NCBI RefSeq assembly: GCF_947501785.1
Contig: NZ_CANMXB010000001.1
Location: 2,313,048 to 2,377,047, forward strand
Reading direction: 5' to 3'
DNA from: an uncultured Litoreibacter sp.
Lineage (GTDB): Bacteria; Pseudomonadota; Alphaproteobacteria; Rhodobacterales; Rhodobacteraceae
Length of the DNA stretch: 64,000 nt
The position numbers and the translations under genes were made by a program. Below, one piece after another: positions 1 to 8,187 of the stretch (position 1 is its first letter; each line of letters opens with the position of its first letter). The notes under the pieces were generated by a model, which was not told the origin of the DNA, did no database searches, and worked only from the letters and a program-made list of their open reading frames with translations.

Positions 1-327
1 CACGGGCAAACAATGCGCCGCCGGCGTGCTGACATATTCCGCGTACCCGCCACCCGGCAGCAGCGCGCAAACCTTGTCACCGACCGCGACACCAGACACT
101 CCGGCGCCGATAGCCGAGACCGTCCCGGCCCCTTCAAGCCCGGGCAAAGGCGAGGCCCCAACAGGCGGGTCGTATGCCCCCGCCCGCTGCAGCGCATCGG
201 GCCGGTTCACGCCCGCATAGTCCAATTTTATAACGACATCGCCCGCCCCCGGAACAGGTACCGGCACCTCAACAGGCGTCAACACATCCGGCCCGCCGGG
301 CTTTGAAATCTCAACAGCACGCATCAT
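1..327 (-). CDS. NADPH:quinone oxidoreductase / zinc-type alcohol dehydrogenase family, N-terminal part
   Basis: The N-terminal 109 residues of a medium-chain dehydrogenase/reductase lie here; the rest is beyond the left edge. The visible part is the GroES-like domain: an MRAVEISKPGGPDVL start, a VVIKLDYAGVNRPD segment and PLPGLEGAGTVSAIG, which are standard for QOR/PIG3-type quinone oxidoreductases. No structural-zinc cysteine cluster is visible, fitting the zinc-free QOR branch. Two adjacent ATG codons (325-327, 322-324) could both start it; the longer is given. The gene lies just downstream of the COQ9 gene on the same strand. Substrate cannot be told from this fragment. Confidence 0.85.
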   Translation of the reverse strand, partial: MMRAVEISKPGGPDVLTPVEVPVPVPGAGDVVIKLDYAGVNRPDALQRAGAYDPPVGASPLPGLEGAGTVSAIGAGVSGVAVGDKVCALLPGGGYAEYVSTPAAHCLPV

Positions 328-337
328 TATGTCAGTC

Positions 338-1033
338 CTACTTATGGGGGCGTGAGCTCATGAACCCCGGTAGATCAGGGTCCCGCATTTTGGAAGGTGC
401 CTTCACCTTGGACATCAGCCAATTCGGCCCCGCCATCAGCTTCGAGGCCAACGGATTGTCGTTCATCTGCGCTTTGAATTTTTCAAACTGCATGACGTTC
501 TCAATCCGACGGTCCAGAAATTCCCACGTCTTTTCATGGCCTTCGCTGTCGTCGCCCAGCCAGAACAAGACGGTGGAGCCGTAAACCCCCGACAAGATCG
601 TGCGTTTCGAATACCAGTTGAAATCGTCCGAGCTGTCGCCCAGCTCTGTCCAAATCGCGTCCGCCGTGCCCCAGACCAGCTTGGCCCCAAGCGCCGCGTT
701 CTGCGGTAAGGCAAACAAGGCCGATCCACGCCGCACCGCTTCCTTGTGGTCGCCGACAGCTTCCAGCCGGTAGCGCACGCCCGCCGCGACGCGTTCGCTA
801 TAGCGCATCCCCAACAGGTTCTCCCGCTTCATCCGAGCCGCCATCTGGGCGTCGCCACGCTCGTGAAAGGCAATTGCCATATCCAGCGCCGTACGCGGGA
901 AAATTGATTTGGCAACGGCCAGCTCAATGCCTGTATCTTGCACAGCACTTTGAAATGTCTCGTCGGACCAGCCGTCGAACATGACATGGTCCAATGCGGC
1001 ATCCAAAAGGCGGTTCTTTTCGGTATCAGACAT
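338..1033 (-). CDS. COQ9 family protein (ubiquinone biosynthesis accessory)
   Basis: This 231-residue protein matches the COQ9 family, whose eukaryotic members bind lipids and support the COQ7 hydroxylase in ubiquinone synthesis. Typical features are the TetR-like N-terminal helical part (residues about 1-70) and the C-terminal ubiquinone-biosynthesis domain with conserved RGSALFALPQNA and FNWYSKRTILSGVYGSTVLFWLGD-type text. The reading frame stays open to 1165, but the start at 1033 is chosen because a GAGGAG ribosome site sits just upstream and the extension has no family similarity. It is divergent from rpsU, and co-directional with the quinone oxidoreductase fragment. Confidence 0.9.
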   Translation of the reverse strand: MSDTEKNRLLDAALDHVMFDGWSDETFQSAVQDTGIELAVAKSIFPRTALDMAIAFHERGDAQMAARMKRENLLGMRYSERVAAGVRYRLEAVGDHKEAVRRGSALFALPQNAALGAKLVWGTADAIWTELGDSSDDFNWYSKRTILSGVYGSTVLFWLGDDSEGHEKTWEFLDRRIENVMQFEKFKAQMNDNPLASKLMAGPNWLMSKVKAPSKMRDPDLPGFMSSRPHK

Positions 1034-1139
1034 CTCAAACTCCTCAGGTTTCCCTAGTGGACAAGATAGGGCGACCTTGCTATAGCGCCACTTCCTGCAA
1101 ATTCTTGCAAACTCTAACTTAGGAAGGTGGTGACACCAC

Positions 1140-1346
1140 ATGCAGGTAAGCGTTCGCGACAACAATGTCGATCAGGCTCTCCGCGCTCTGAAGAAGAAAC
1201 TTCAGCGTGAAGGCGTTTTTCGGGAAATGAAGCTCAAGCAACATTTCGAAAAGCCGTCTGAGAAGAAAGCACGCGAGAAGGCCGAGGCCATCCGCCGCGC
1301 CCGCAAGCTGGCTCGTAAAAAGGCACAGCGCGAAGGCGGGATGTAA
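1140..1346 (+). CDS. rpsU: 30S ribosomal protein bS21
   Basis: A 68-residue, very basic protein with the bS21 pattern: [20 protein letters not shown], then a [11 protein letters not shown] stretch and a Lys/Arg-rich helical tail. bS21 binds the 30S platform near the anti-Shine-Dalgarno region and aids initiation. A strong AGGAAGG site precedes the ATG. It is a single-gene unit: divergent from COQ9 on the left and followed by an intrinsic terminator on the right. Confidence 0.98.
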   Translation: MQVSVRDNNVDQALRALKKKLQREGVFREMKLKQHFEKPSEKKAREKAEAIRRARKLARKKAQREGGM

Positions 1347-1375
1347 ATCCCTCCCTCACTTGTGAGCAAAAAACG

Positions 1376-1409
1376 ACCCCCGCAGCAGCCGCTTCGGGGG
1401 TTTGTTTTT
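1376..1409 (+). terminator. Intrinsic terminator of rpsU
   Basis: A stem of ACCCCCG (1376-1382) pairs with CGGGGGT (1395-1401), followed by a T-rich run (TTGTTTTT). It lies 30 bases after the rpsU stop, between convergent rpsU and the HxlR regulator gene. The A-run upstream could make it work in both directions. Confidence 0.8.
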
Positions 1410-1468
1410 GTCTATCGTGGTGCAAGCACATGCAGTGTGAATGAAACGCTGGTTCGCCCACAACGCCG

Positions 1469-1816
1469 TCAGTCGCGCGTTTCTACCCACCAGTCATGCA
1501 TGGATGTAAACACAGGCCTCAGCCCCATGCCAGCAGGCGTTGCACTGTATTCCACCCTCGGTGGTACTTCGGCATAGACCTTACGCGAAACCAAGCCATC
1601 CGCCTCCAATGCGCGCAGCTGGTTGGTCAGCATGGTTTGGGTGATACCAGTTGCCAGCTTTCGCAATTCCCCGAAACGTTTGGTGCCTTGAAAAATCAGA
1701 ATTTGCAGAAGCATCAGCTTCCATTTTCCCCCGATCATCCCAATCACATCCTGCGCCGGACAGCGCGCTTCACCGACTTCTGGCGAAGGAGCCAAATTTT
1801 CTTCCCGGTCCAACAT
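1469..1816 (-). CDS. HxlR-family winged-helix transcriptional regulator
   Basis: This 115-residue protein carries the whole HxlR (MarR-like) winged helix: CPAQDVIGMIGGKWKLMLLQ, the FGELRK recognition-helix region, and the wing around YAEVPPRVEYSATPAG. The Cys at residue 19 sits where many HxlR/YodB sensors have a redox cysteine, so thiol or quinone sensing is possible but not shown. It is divergent from the glutathione S-transferase gene with about 116 bases between starts, which suggests that it controls that gene. Confidence 0.92.
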   Translation of the reverse strand: MLDREENLAPSPEVGEARCPAQDVIGMIGGKWKLMLLQILIFQGTKRFGELRKLATGITQTMLTNQLRALEADGLVSRKVYAEVPPRVEYSATPAGMGLRPVFTSMHDWWVETRD

Positions 1817-1832
1817 CCTTGTTTTCCTGCAA

Positions 1833-1851
1833 TAGTAAGTTTTTTAGTACT
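1833..1851. promoter_or_regulatory. Candidate HxlR operator in the divergent hxlR-gst gap
   Basis: The gap has two TAGTA boxes (1833-1837 and 1845-1849), the second merged into the palindrome AGTACT (1846-1851), next to TGTATACGAT, which could serve as a -10 region. HxlR/YodB-type regulators often bind TAGTA-like inverted sites. This is pattern reading only. Confidence 0.35.
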
Positions 1852-1932
1852 GTATACGATTTTTCTGCCTACTTTTGAAGGCCAAGCAAGCGGCGTATTT
1901 GACATTGGGTAATCGCAACCAGGAGACACCCG

Positions 1933-2601
1933 ATGACCATTGCTTTGTACTCTGTCAGCGGCGCCCCCAGCCCGTGGCGCGTTCAGATTGGGTTGACGTT
2001 CAAGGGCTTGGCCTTTGATCTGACCACATTGTCGGCCCAGAAACAGGAACACAAATCCCCCGAATTCTTGAAGCTCAACCCACGTGGCACCGTTCCGGTC
2101 TTGATCGACGGCGACACTCAATTGACCGACTCGATCGGCATTCTGGGATGGCTCGACCGCGCCTATCCCGACAGGCCGCTCTTTGGCGCAACACCAAGCC
2201 AATCAGCCGTGATCTGGCAGCGCGTGATGAGTATTGCAGAGTTTCTCCCGCCCGCCGTCAGCGGGGTTCTGAGGCCACTGTTCTTCGGTGGCGAAACCGA
2301 AGCCAACGACGCTTTGCGAGAAGCGGCGCAGGCCCTAACCGACGAATTGGCCATCCCGGAGACCTACCTTTCCGAAGGCGCTTTCTTAGCGGGGGCAAAC
2401 CCGACCGCAGCAGACGCTGTGATGTTCCCTCACATCCGTCTTCTGGTGCGCGCCACACAGACACATGCCGCGACGATGGAGGCACTTGGATTGGGCGACC
2501 TGCCCGCACTGTTCCCGAACCTCGCCGCTTGGGTCAATCGGGTCGAGGCATTGCCAAATGTCGCCGCAACTTTCCCGCCTCATTGGCAGGATGCAACTTA
2601 G
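1933..2601 (+). CDS. Glutathione S-transferase family protein
   Basis: This 222-residue protein has a thioredoxin-like N-terminal domain (residues 1-80: SVSGAPSPWRVQIGL, NPRGTVPVLIDGD, L-TDSIGILGWLD) with the conserved cis-proline of the TVPVL motif, and an all-helical C-terminal domain (about 90-215). Ser or Trp near residues 13-15 would be at the glutathione site. Conjugation of an electrophile, or maleylacetoacetate-isomerase-type chemistry, is possible. Its gene is divergent from the HxlR regulator and 23 bases ahead of a START-fold gene, so all three may form one stress-response unit. An AGGAGA site precedes the ATG. Confidence 0.9.
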   Translation: MTIALYSVSGAPSPWRVQIGLTFKGLAFDLTTLSAQKQEHKSPEFLKLNPRGTVPVLIDGDTQLTDSIGILGWLDRAYPDRPLFGATPSQSAVIWQRVMSIAEFLPPAVSGVLRPLFFGGETEANDALREAAQALTDELAIPETYLSEGAFLAGANPTAADAVMFPHIRLLVRATQTHAATMEALGLGDLPALFPNLAAWVNRVEALPNVAATFPPHWQDAT

Positions 2602-2624
2602 CCTAGACAGTCAGGACACATTGC

Positions 2625-3083
2625 ATGACCGACACACACTACACCGCCTCCATTCTGGTCAACGCCAGCCCAGCCGCATGCTTCAAGGCCGCGACCACCC
2701 AGTATGACAAATGGTGGACCAAGCCCGACGCGCCCATGCGCGACGTCGGCGATCGGTCCAAGTTCACTTTTCCACCCGGCAAGTCCTACTGGACCTTTGA
2801 GGCCACGTTACTCGTTCCCAATGAACGGGTCGACATGACCTGCGTCGATGCGCTGCACCTGCACGAAGGGCAGCCCGCAGAGATAGAACAAGAATGGCTT
2901 GATACGGTTGTTCGGTGGGAATTTACCACAGAGGGCAATCAGACCCGCGTCAAACTGGACCACATCGGTTTAAAGCCGGACCTGCTTTGCTTTGATATTT
3001 GTAAGGCCGGTTGGGATTTCTTCTTCCTCGACAGCCTCAAAGCCTATCTGGAGACTGGCGAGGGCAAACCGCATACGGGCTAG
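2625..3083 (+). CDS. SRPBCC (START-like) family protein
   Basis: This 152-residue protein fits the SRPBCC/AHSA1-like fold: an N-terminal strand with YTASILVNASPAACFKA, the central DKWWTK and W-FEAT segments, and a long C-terminal helix (WDFFFLDSLKAYLETG). Such proteins bind small hydrophobic ligands in a deep cavity. It follows the GST gene by 23 bases and is likely cotranscribed with it. The ligand is unknown. Confidence 0.8.
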   Translation: MTDTHYTASILVNASPAACFKAATTQYDKWWTKPDAPMRDVGDRSKFTFPPGKSYWTFEATLLVPNERVDMTCVDALHLHEGQPAEIEQEWLDTVVRWEFTTEGNQTRVKLDHIGLKPDLLCFDICKAGWDFFFLDSLKAYLETGEGKPHTG

Positions 3084-3085
3084 TG

Positions 3086-3685
3086 TCAGAGACCCTGCGC
3101 GGGCAGCTTTGCTGAATTGTCGTCCGGATCATCGTCGTAAACCTTGCGGGTGGTCACCCCGGGCAATTTGGCAAACGCATCCATGGTTTTGGTTGGGAAA
3201 TACCCCACCGGGATGCTTTCAAAACCTGGCAGCTGCGACAGGATTTTCGACGTCGACAGCGAGCATTGCGCCTTCGGCACCGCGCCGTAATTTGCGGCCA
3301 GCATCAGCGCCTTCTGCGCCACCTCGGGGGAGACGGTGATTTCCTGCACCACGGTGTGGAACGTCTCCCGCGTGTGGTAGTCGATGTAGACGCCGACCAT
3401 GCGGTCGGTCAGGCCGTAATGCAGGTCATTGCGCTCAGGGGCGTTGGGGTTCCACCAGGTCCCCGCCGGGTCCCACATCACGCGCTGCGAGCCGTTGATC
3501 AATAGCCCCGTATGCGCGCCCGAGCCTGAACGGTTGTTGATCACCGTGATCAACGTCAGCTTGGCTGGCCCCGGCGCGCGGAACGCGACGCGGTCAATTT
3601 CATGCTGTTCCGACCAGATCGGCTCCGCCCCGCAGGCGGCAAGGCTGACCAACATGGCCAGCGACAGGAACACACGACGCAACAC
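3086..3685 (-). CDS. Predicted lipoprotein of unknown function
   Basis: A 199-residue protein begins with a lipoprotein signal (MLRRVFLSLAMLVSLAACG; the lipobox LAAC puts Cys at residue 18). The mature part has a hydrophilic start, then TLITVINNRSGSGAHTGLLING, which resembles the start of conserved Rhodobacterales lipoproteins with a papain/amidase-like fold; a Cys (CSLSTSK) and several His are present, but I cannot assign a catalytic set. It converges with the START gene (stops 3 bases apart) and lies just downstream of the small CoxIV gene. Confidence 0.7.
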   Translation of the reverse strand: MLRRVFLSLAMLVSLAACGAEPIWSEQHEIDRVAFRAPGPAKLTLITVINNRSGSGAHTGLLINGSQRVMWDPAGTWWNPNAPERNDLHYGLTDRMVGVYIDYHTRETFHTVVQEITVSPEVAQKALMLAANYGAVPKAQCSLSTSKILSQLPGFESIPVGYFPTKTMDAFAKLPGVTTRKVYDDDPDDNSAKLPAQGL

Positions 3686-3699
3686 GGGGACTTGTCGGA

Positions 3700-3834
3700 T
3701 CAGCCGTTGATCATGGCCAGAAGGACCAGAAAGACAAGGATGATCACGATCGAATAGGTCGTGAATTTTACGAATCCGTCGAATGTTTTTTCTTGGTCTT
3801 TGGTGTCCATGGACCCGTGCTCGTGCTCAGCCAT
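3700..3834 (-). CDS. aa3-type cytochrome c oxidase subunit IV (44 residues)
   Basis: This small gene encodes MAEHEHGSMDTKDQEKTFDG followed by one membrane helix (TTYSIVIILVFLVLLAMING). A His/Glu-rich N-terminus, a K-T-F-x-G-F-V-K-F linker and one C-terminal helix are the signature of the bacterial aa3-type oxidase subunit IV, a small subunit found with SU I-III in Rhodobacter and Paracoccus. It is shorter than usual gene-finder cut-offs. It lies 14 bases upstream of the lipoprotein gene. The other oxidase genes are not in the window. Confidence 0.88.
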   Translation of the reverse strand: MAEHEHGSMDTKDQEKTFDGFVKFTTYSIVIILVFLVLLAMING

Positions 3835-3917
3835 TGTGGCCTCCGTCAGTGGTGTGTCTAAGTTGGTTGCCCGTGGCATAGCGGATTCTTAATGCAGTGT
3901 CACGCGGCAGCGCGCGG

Positions 3918-4382
3918 CTATTCGTCGCCTTCTTCCAACTGCTGCGCGAGGCGGAAACCAATGCGGTTTGGTTCCGGCTGATCCACCTCTTTGGGCAGCG
4001 CGCGCAGCATGACGTTCAGCTGGCTGACATGCTGGATCTGCTGGGTCTTGGTGCCGGACGGATCGGACCCGTAGAAAGTGATGATGTCAGGGGCGTAAAA
4101 GCCCATCCCCTCAATCCGCATCACGCCCGCGTCGCCGCCGGTAAAACCCATCGCGACCTCTTGGTTGGCATCAAGCTGCTGTTCAAAGTTCTGGATGTAA
4201 AGCACCAGCCGCTCATAGGCCCATTCGGCGGGCGACTTCTGTGACAGAGGCGTCTTTGCAACGCCTTCGGGCAACGGCTGCTGCTCGGCCGTGGGGGCGC
4301 AATCCTTCAAGTGCACAACACGAGCCTTGGGAAGCGCCGCGGCCTCCACCATTTCTGCCGTGGTCTTGATCTCGTCGTTCAT
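3918..4382 (-). CDS. Conserved hypothetical protein (DUF6173-like)
   Basis: A 154-residue soluble protein with a poorly conserved first 45 residues and a conserved core from SPAEWAYERLVLYIQNFEQQ through GFTGGDAGVMRIEGMGFYAPD and IQHVSQLNVMLRALPK. This arrangement looks like the DUF6173 family common in Rhodobacterales; function unknown. Stop and start of the neighbouring MBL gene are 3 bases apart, and three genes (acyl-CoA dehydrogenase, MBL hydrolase, this one) form one tight minus-strand operon, so it may assist acyl-CoA metabolism. There is no signal peptide or membrane segment. Confidence 0.65.
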   Translation of the reverse strand: MNDEIKTTAEMVEAAALPKARVVHLKDCAPTAEQQPLPEGVAKTPLSQKSPAEWAYERLVLYIQNFEQQLDANQEVAMGFTGGDAGVMRIEGMGFYAPDIITFYGSDPSGTKTQQIQHVSQLNVMLRALPKEVDQPEPNRIGFRLAQQLEEGDE

Positions 4383-4385
4383 CGG

Positions 4386-5417
4386 TTAGGCCTTCGTCTG
4401 GTAGAGATACGCCCCATCATCGCGCAAGGAGCGGGTCACTTGTCCAGACAAATACAGGTGATGGCAATGGGCCATGGCCTCCACCAGCGCCAAACCGTAT
4501 TCCCCGCCGCCAATCTCGCGCTTGAACAGCGTCAGGAAGGTCTCACCGGCCGTGTGCGGTTCCTGAAGGAAGGTCAGCAGCCGGTCCAACGCGCCGTGGT
4601 GGTTGTCGATTAGCTGCTTCAACCGCAATGGCAGGCCTTTGAACGGCAGTTTATGGCCCGGCAGAACCAGCTGACCCGGAGTTGCGAATTGCAACATCCT
4701 TTCGCAGGCCTCCAGCCAGTCAGACACCGGGTCCGCCTCCGGCTCGTTCGGATACAGCCCCAGATTGGGTGAAATGGACGGGATCAGCTGATCGCCGCCC
4801 AACACCACGTCATCATCCGACCAAAGCGTAGCATGTTCGGGCGCATGGCCGTTGCCGATACGAACCAGCCATTTGCGACCGCCGATAGTCAGCGTATCCC
4901 CTTCGCGGATACGTGTGTAGCCTTGCGGCAGCGCCGCCACGCAGTCGGAGAAGTTGAACGGGCGCTCCGCCTTGCGCTTTTCCAAGATATCCGCATCCAT
5001 CCCACCACGGGTGTAGAAGGTGATCGCCTCCGGCGTGGGCACGGGTTGGTCGTCAAAAGTCAGCATCCGCGCCATCAGCCATGCAGTCCGGGTGGTGATC
5101 AACTCCGCGCCATGTTCGGTCTGAAACCAGCCCGCCATACCGATATGATCGGGGTGGTGATGGGTAACGATCACCTTGCGCACGGGCTTGCCGCCCAGCG
5201 GCCCAGCCATCAACGCGTCCCAGATGGTCACCCCACGCTTGGAGTAAAACCCGGTATCCACAATCGCCCAGCCGTCGCCATCGGCAATGGCGTAGATATT
5301 GACATGATCCAGCTTCATCGGCAGCGGCAGGCGCATCCACAGGATGCCGCCTGCCACTTCAACAGCCTCGCCCTCGGCGGGGATGTCCTCAAACGGGTAG
5401 GTTAGCTTTTGGTTCAA
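4386..5417 (-). CDS. MBL-fold metallo-hydrolase
   Basis: This 343-residue protein has the metallo-beta-lactamase core with the metal motif THHHPDH (residues 85-91), the second-site His in GNGHAPEH and the Asp/His of VVLGGDQ and VLPGHKLPF. A C-terminal winged-helix extension (about residues 260-343) matches the LACTB2/BLACT-WH type of hydrolases. It begins within the acyl-CoA dehydrogenase stop codon (ATGA at 5414-5417), so translation is coupled. In roseobacters this pair is often seen; a thioester or lactone substrate is a guess. Confidence 0.9.
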   Translation of the reverse strand: MNQKLTYPFEDIPAEGEAVEVAGGILWMRLPLPMKLDHVNIYAIADGDGWAIVDTGFYSKRGVTIWDALMAGPLGGKPVRKVIVTHHHPDHIGMAGWFQTEHGAELITTRTAWLMARMLTFDDQPVPTPEAITFYTRGGMDADILEKRKAERPFNFSDCVAALPQGYTRIREGDTLTIGGRKWLVRIGNGHAPEHATLWSDDDVVLGGDQLIPSISPNLGLYPNEPEADPVSDWLEACERMLQFATPGQLVLPGHKLPFKGLPLRLKQLIDNHHGALDRLLTFLQEPHTAGETFLTLFKREIGGGEYGLALVEAMAHCHHLYLSGQVTRSLRDDGAYLYQTKA

Positions 5418-7120
5418 GCGACCAGATCTTCCACGCTCAGCGCGTACAGGTCAGCCGCCCCTTGGCGCACATGCTCCGCAAGGCCAACATGTTCGGGCAA
5501 AAGACGCTGAATATAGACCCGCGCCATACGACCGCGCACCCCATCCTCACCGGCGCGATGCGCCGCGCAGAGGTGGTAATAACCGCCAAGGCAGCGCGCG
5601 AAGAGCTTCAGATAAGCAACCGAGCCCGCGAAGCGGTCATTCATGTCCTGCTCTACAAGCCACTCAGTTGTTTCGCGCAGTGTTTCAAAGGCAGTGAACA
5701 CTTTCGCCGCCAGATCGGAGTTGCCCTCTTTGCAGCCCTCGATAGAGGCCTCAAGCTCGTCAATCAGCGCATAGGCGGCTTCTCCGCCATCTATCATCTT
5801 GCGCGCCACCAGATCCATCGCCTGAATGCCGTTGGTGCCCTCGTAAATCGCGGTCACCCGCACATCGCGCAAGTATTGCGCGGCGCCGGTTTCTTCGATG
5901 AAACCCATGCCGCCATGCACTTGAATACCCTTTTGGGCCACGTCGATACCCACATCCGTACCGAACGCCTTGGCAATCGGGGTCAGCAAAGCCGCACGCG
6001 CTTTCCAAGCGGCGTCATCCTGTGCGTTGCCCATGTCGATAGCCAATGCACAGGCGGCCGAAATCGCACGGGCCGTGAAAATATCGGCCTTCATTTCCGC
6101 CAACATCCGGCGCACATCGGCATGGCCGATGATCGTCTCGCCCTCATGCGCGCGGCCCTGCTTGCGATCCATGGCATAGGCCAATGCGTGTTGATACGCG
6201 GCCTCCGCCACGGCGATGCCCTGCCCGCCGACGCCGAGACGTGCGTTGTTCATCATGGTGAACATGGCGGCCATGCCGTTATGTTCCTCACCCACAAGCC
6301 AACCTTGAGCGCCGTCAAACTGCATCACCGCAGTCGGTGAACCGTGCAGCCCCATCTTGTGCTCAAGCGACACCACCTTCAGCGAGTTCGCCACGCCGGG
6401 CTTGCCATTCTCGTCCGGGATCAGCTTCGGCACCATGAACAGCGAGATACCCTTGGTCCCGGGCTTCGCATCCGGTAGGCGCGCCAACACAAGGTGACAG
6501 ACATTTTCGGTGAAATCATTATCGGCCCAGCTGATGTAAATCTTCTGTCCCGTCACCGCGTAGCTGCCATCACCGTTTGGCTCCGCCTTGGTGCGCAGCG
6601 CGCCCACGTCGGACCCGGCCTGCGGCTCCGTCAGGTTCATCGTGCCCGACCAAGCACCGGAAATCAGGTTCGGCAGATACAGCTCTTTGATCTCGTCAGA
6701 GGCGTGGTGTTCCAACGCCTCGATCTGGCCTTGGGTCATCAGCGGGTTAAGTTGCAGCGACAGGCAGGCACCGCCCATCATCTCGTTGACTGCGTTGACC
6801 AGCGACTGCGGCAGGCCCATGCCGCCATATTCCGGGTCGCCCGCCATACCGACCCAGCCGCCTTCGGCAATGGCCTTGTAGCCGTCTCCGAACCCCGGCG
6901 AGGTGCGCACAACGCCGTTCTCCAACACCGCCGGATGCATATCGCCATTGCGCTGCAGGGGTGCCAGCACCTCGTTGCACATCTTGGCCGCCTCTTCGAG
7001 GATGGCAGAGGTCACATCCGGCGTGGCTTCGGCAAATTTTTCGGTCTCTGCGACGCGGGAAAATCCCACGACCTTGTCAAAGAGGAACTGATATTCGCTG
7101 GCGGGCGCACGATATGGCAT
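5414..7120 (-). CDS. Acyl-CoA dehydrogenase, DmdC-like (3-methylmercaptopropionyl-CoA dehydrogenase family)
   Basis: This 568-residue flavoprotein is longer than normal acyl-CoA dehydrogenases (about 380) and carries the extra C-terminal domain of the DmdC/ACAD_C group. FAD-binding text MNLTEPQAGSDVG (161-173) and the catalytic base in IYEGTNGIQ (Glu427) are in place. The group includes DmdC, which oxidises methylmercaptopropionyl-CoA in DMSP demethylation, but roseobacters hold several paralogues with fatty acyl substrates, so I do not assign dmdC. It leads the minus-strand operon with the MBL hydrolase and the DUF6173-like gene. Confidence 0.92.
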   Translation of the reverse strand: MPYRAPASEYQFLFDKVVGFSRVAETEKFAEATPDVTSAILEEAAKMCNEVLAPLQRNGDMHPAVLENGVVRTSPGFGDGYKAIAEGGWVGMAGDPEYGGMGLPQSLVNAVNEMMGGACLSLQLNPLMTQGQIEALEHHASDEIKELYLPNLISGAWSGTMNLTEPQAGSDVGALRTKAEPNGDGSYAVTGQKIYISWADNDFTENVCHLVLARLPDAKPGTKGISLFMVPKLIPDENGKPGVANSLKVVSLEHKMGLHGSPTAVMQFDGAQGWLVGEEHNGMAAMFTMMNNARLGVGGQGIAVAEAAYQHALAYAMDRKQGRAHEGETIIGHADVRRMLAEMKADIFTARAISAACALAIDMGNAQDDAAWKARAALLTPIAKAFGTDVGIDVAQKGIQVHGGMGFIEETGAAQYLRDVRVTAIYEGTNGIQAMDLVARKMIDGGEAAYALIDELEASIEGCKEGNSDLAAKVFTAFETLRETTEWLVEQDMNDRFAGSVAYLKLFARCLGGYYHLCAAHRAGEDGVRGRMARVYIQRLLPEHVGLAEHVRQGAADLYALSVEDLVA

Positions 7121-7251
7121 TATGAACTCCGTTCGGTTGCGCGACTATGCAGGCACGCGGGGATCGGTTAAAGGGCGTCAAAGTTTGGACAAATGTGCAG
7201 CGCGCGGCCCTTCCCATCAAGGGGGACGCAGCGTCAGAACGGGAATTCCGC

Positions 7252-8187
7252 GTGACCAAGACATTAACGCAAAGCCAACTGCTTGATGCCGCACAATTAT
7301 TGCGTGACGGCAAGCTGGTCGCGTTCCCGACGGAAACCGTCTACGGCCTCGGGGCAGACGCCACCAACGACCGCGCCGTCGCCGCCATTTTCGAGGCCAA
7401 GAACCGCCCCAGCTTCAACCCGCTGATCGTGCATCTGCCCGATGTCGCCGCCGCCGAGGCTTTCGTGACCTTCTCGGATGAAGCCCGAACGCTGGCCGAC
7501 GCGTTCTGGCCAGGGCCTATGTCATTGGTCCTTCCATTGCGCGGTGATGTCGGCCTCTCTGACCTTGTGACCGCCGGTCTGGACACGGTCGCGATCCGCG
7601 TTCCTGCGCACCCATTGGCACAGGCGCTGTTGCGCGAGGTCGGGCTGCCCATCGCCGCCCCCTCCGCCAACCCCTCCGGCAAGATCAGCCCAACCACAGC
7701 CGCGCATGTGCTGGATGGGTTGTCGGGTCGAATTGCCGCCGTGGTCGACGGGGGGCAATGCGGCGTTGGATTGGAATCGTCAATCTTTGGCGGCGACCCA
7801 ATCACGCTGCTGCGCCCCGGGGGCATTTCCCGCGAGGCGGCAGAAGGCGCGCTGGGCCGCGCACTGGCTCAAGGCGGCGGCTTGGCAAAGCCAAACGCAC
7901 CGGGACAATTGGCGTCACACTACGCCCCCGATGCAGGCATTCGGCTGAACGTAGAAGCAAAGCAAGACGTTGCGCATCTGGGTTTTGGCACCGGCACGGC
8001 TGACCTGAATCTGTCCCCAACCGGCAACCTGACAGAGGCGGCAGCCAATCTGTTCTCAATGCTGCGAAAAATGGATGCTCTGACACAAGCGGCCGGGGCG
8101 GATCACTTCACCGTCGCGCCGATCCCGCAGCACGGGCTGGGGCTGGCCATCAACGACCGTCTCACCCGCGCCGCTGCGCCGCGCTAA
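7252..8187 (+). CDS. tsaC: L-threonylcarbamoyladenylate synthase, Sua5 type
   Basis: A 311-residue YrdC-plus-Sua5 protein that makes threonylcarbamoyl-AMP for the t6A37 modification of ANN-decoding tRNAs. The YrdC domain shows VAFPTETVYGLGADA and KNRPSFNPLIVHL, which bind ATP, threonine and bicarbonate; SANPSGKISPT follows, and the C-terminal Sua5 domain contains APGQLASHYAP. The frame is open from 7147, but the GTG at 7252 gives the length and first residues typical of the family. The gene end overlaps that of the YqgE gene on the other strand by 4 bases. Confidence 0.93.
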   Translation: MTKTLTQSQLLDAAQLLRDGKLVAFPTETVYGLGADATNDRAVAAIFEAKNRPSFNPLIVHLPDVAAAEAFVTFSDEARTLADAFWPGPMSLVLPLRGDVGLSDLVTAGLDTVAIRVPAHPLAQALLREVGLPIAAPSANPSGKISPTTAAHVLDGLSGRIAAVVDGGQCGVGLESSIFGGDPITLLRPGGISREAAEGALGRALAQGGGLAKPNAPGQLASHYAPDAGIRLNVEAKQDVAHLGFGTGTADLNLSPTGNLTEAAANLFSMLRKMDALTQAAGADHFTVAPIPQHGLGLAINDRLTRAAAPR

